A DNA stretch of 64,000 nucleotides, from contig JAEBUN010000002.1 of the NCBI GenBank assembly GCA_023014365.1, forward strand, positions 434,001-498,000. Direction: 5' to 3'. Positions 62,101 through 64,000 of the stretch are shown here, one piece after another. Source of the stretch: Lepiota brunneoincarnata (taxonomy: Eukaryota > Basidiomycota > Agaricomycetes > Agaricales > Agaricaceae). The translations under genes were made by a program, and so were the position numbers. Every line of letters begins with the position of its first letter. The first letter of the stretch is position 1. The notes below the pieces were generated by a model. That model did not search any database. It was not told where the DNA came from and worked only from the letters and a program-made list of their open reading frames with translations.

Positions 62101-62222
62101 TTTAAAAGACGACTCCTCTCCATACGCTTTCTGACCCCAGCCTCCTCTCGCATCTCTCTGCTCGCTCTCCAAGCTTGTCCTCACCCTTCCTACCAACAAC
62201 TATCAGCCGTATCATCGCAAGC
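59187..62222. other. 3 kb homopolymer-rich intergenic region, no gene recognised
   Basis: Holds (GAGTC)4 at about 59229-59250, C runs at 59809-59824, 59869-59883 and 60279-60292, and a G run at about 60696-60706. It also has a GT microsatellite near 60584-60597 and many A/T runs. Open frames such as minus 60421-60951 are low-complexity and have no family. The right end is the promoter of the DUF6593 gene. Confidence 0.5.
62100..62109 (+). promoter_or_regulatory. TATA-like element of the DUF6593 gene
   Basis: CTTTAAAAGA lies about 115 bases upstream of the ATG at 62223 and is followed by a pyrimidine-rich CTCGCTCTCC leader, a common layout of strongly expressed fungal promoters. Confidence 0.45.
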
Positions 62223-63112
62223 ATGGCCCCTTCGCCAGTTGTCCTTTTCCAGTATGGTGACAACATGTTTGGCCATAGATGGTTGGACAGCAGCGGTCAC
62301 CTTGCTTTCTCAGTGTAAGTACGTCCTCCTGTCGTGATCATGTCTGGCTGTATTTAGTGACCCACCCGACCCGTTGCCATACAGAAGCGAGGTATGTGTG
62401 AATAATCCTCTCCCATCTGCCAGCTCATGTGCTAACACCTTCCACCCTTGATCTCTCCCCCCACTCCCACACCCCTCCTCCCCCACTCCCCCTTAGGCGA
62501 ACCGCGAACCCAACCTCATCTTGAAGCTGCACCGAGAGAATGCTTGGGCTGCACTTCATCCGACCATAATGGGGCCAGAGAAATCTTGGTTCTACCTTGG
62601 TCCTGACAATTCACCCGGCCGCATCCTCTACGGGAACAATCAAGAGCATATCGGAATGGCGAATTTCCGCAGGCAAAAGCGAGAGGGAGGGACGTAAGTC
62701 GATGCTTCTTCCCGACTCCTTCCCTCCCCCCTTCCCCCTTCCCCCCCCCTCCGCCGCCCTACCTATGTACACTGTTACTCATGCATGATCTGATAAACCC
62801 TCCCTCTACAGCTCGCGCTACTTTACTGCCCAGTCGGGCAGGGATTATAAATGGAAGATATCACCGTCCAAGATGGAGGTACGTCTTTCTCGCCCTCCCT
62901 AGCCATCGACCCAACGACAAAAACACCAATAATCCCCCTTCCCTATACAGTGCTTCGACGGCTGGACTTCCATTGCTGTTTATGAAATCAGCCACCCAGA
63001 TGACGAATTTCACGGTAAACTCACTCTCAAGGCAGCAGCCCTTCCATTTGTTACCGAGATCATGACAAGCCTGGTCTTGAACCGCATGGCGGCGGACCTC
63101 GGCTGGGAATGA
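62223..63112 (+). CDS. DUF6593-domain protein
   Basis: Five exons: 62223-62314, 62358-62391, 62497-62693, 62812-62878 and 62951-63112. Introns are GT-AG and the frame is intact. The product of about 183 residues starts MAPSPVVLFQYGDNMFGHRW and continues DPPDPLPYRSE, EPNLILKLHRENAWAALHPT, MANFRRQKREGG, SRYFTAQSGRDYKWKISPSK and DGWTSIAVYEISHPDDEFHG. It then has a helical LVLNRMAADLGWE end. The beta-rich layout with the SRYFTA...YKW block is characteristic of DUF6593, a family abundant in Agaricomycetes with no established function. No signal peptide or membrane segment. Length fits the family. Confidence 0.75.
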
Positions 63113-63633
63113 GAGGGGGTTGGTGGGGGTTGAAGGGGTGAAGTTACTACTACTCGTTTTTTGTTTTTTTTTTTTTAATGAAGTTGCTATCGCTTGCCGT
63201 CTATTACGATGTTTCAGACTCGTCGACTTATCTCTCTGCTTATCCATAGTTCTCCCCTACCCTGTCTCTTTTGAAACTTCTTGTCTCTTTAAACCTGCTT
63301 CTTCTTTGTAACTATAACCCTTGCCGTCACACGTATGCCCCACTCAGGATACATCTACGCTCTGAAAGTCCGCCAATCATCGCTTTCCTAATGGCCGCCA
63401 CAATCTCAAACCTAATCGATTTCCCTTTTTCTCATACCAATATGCAACTCTTAATACCCTTTCAACCATTATCACCGCGGTAGCCGGCCAGGCTGCCATC
63501 ATATTTCTCACCACAGACTTCACCTGCCGACACAAACACATCATTGATCACTACTCTACATGGTGCCCCCATTTCCAACAAAGCTTCCTGGCCATTCATC
63601 AAAGGTCGAGAACCCACTCTGTAGAAACCGCTC
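63113..63633. other. convergent intergenic region
   Basis: Between the stop of the DUF6593 gene and the stop of the minus-strand gene at the window edge; T- and C-rich, with no gene seen. Confidence 0.45.
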
Positions 63634-64000
63634 CTAGTTCTCTTCTTCTTCCTCCTTACGCAACTCCTCCCGTAGATCATCGAGTCGCTTCCATTCAGGT
63701 TCATCCTCGAAATCTTTAGTGCGGCCGACGAATGTCCGCACAATACTACGAGCTTGCAATCTCCACTTGTACCCCTCCTCCACACGAGGTCCGAAATTTC
63801 TCAACAAATCCACAATCTCCTCTACCTCCCTCACCGCCTCCCGCCATCGCTCCACGTCGGTCTCGCCCCTTTTCATACTCCCCGCGACTCCTTCACGATA
63901 CGCGTCCAAATACGCCTTGAGCGCCTCTTCCCATTTGTTCTGCCATGTTAGCAAACGCGCGTAAGCGCGGAAGACTCGCGGTGACGAAACGCGGACAAGA
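63634..64000 (-). CDS. C-terminal part of an uncharacterised helical (TPR-like) protein, gene continues beyond window
   Basis: The frame is open from the window edge to a stop at 63634. It reads VSSPRVFRAYARLLTWQNKW, then EEALKAYLDAYREGV, then EIVDLLRNFGPRVEEGYKWR and SIVRTFVGRTKDFEDEPEWK, ending in a Glu-rich tail. The first block has the look of a TPR helix pair (A-x-x-L-x-x-x-x-x-W-x-x-A-x-x-A-Y). I recognise the fold type but not the gene. The start lies outside the window. Confidence 0.5.
   Translation of the reverse strand, partial: LVRVSSPRVFRAYARLLTWQNKWEEALKAYLDAYREGVAGSMKRGETDVERWREAVREVEEIVDLLRNFGPRVEEGYKWRLQARSIVRTFVGRTKDFEDEPEWKRLDDLREELRKEEEEEN

Overview
The window reads as nuclear DNA from a mushroom-forming basidiomycete (Agaricomycete-like). 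The evidence is intron-dense genes with 45-70 base GT-AG introns, a TPR-CHAT protein, a NACHT (NLR-like) protein, a protein-kinase-like relic, an M35 deuterolysin, a DUF6593 protein and a small cysteine-rich secreted protein. No operons, tRNA or rRNA genes were seen.

There are two compartments. From 1 to about 29.8 kb the DNA is accessory: long stretches without recognisable genes, decayed genes (two CHAT proteins, two WrbA-like flavoproteins, a protein-kinase-like gene), a possible solo LTR present twice, a TIR DNA transposon nested inside one of those copies, a duplicated 1.2-1.4 kb segment, two tandem-repeat arrays, and a few possibly functional genes (a secreted 64-residue peptide, a TMEM135-like membrane protein, a NACHT NTPase). 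From 29.8 kb to the end the DNA is gene-dense and conserved. In order it holds a small unknown protein, NUP188 (+), a mitochondrial-type methionine aminopeptidase (-), a secreted deuterolysin (-), CDK8/SSN3 (-), CHS5 (+), VPS41 (+), an unknown 381-residue protein (-), SMC5 (+), aspartate-semialdehyde dehydrogenase (-), EMC6 (+), RRP43 (+), a 3 kb homopolymer-rich gap, a DUF6593 gene (+) and the 3' end of another gene (-). Three start-to-start gene pairs share promoters of only 62, 83 and 145 bases.

The most biologically suggestive locus is 21.9-28.1 kb. A NACHT NTPase gene lies directly downstream of, and on the same strand as, a 13-repeat TPR-CHAT (caspase-like) gene, an arrangement that would suit a fungal NLR/cell-death module. 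As given, the CHAT gene is interrupted by several frameshifts. These frameshifts are almost all single extra bases, and the same kind of lesion occurs in genes that should be indispensable (NUP188, HOM2). Part of the apparent decay may therefore be insertion-type sequence error and not true pseudogenisation.

Exon boundaries in the conserved half were placed by hand from splice signals and reading-frame continuity. Family names rest on recognised motifs and not on any search.
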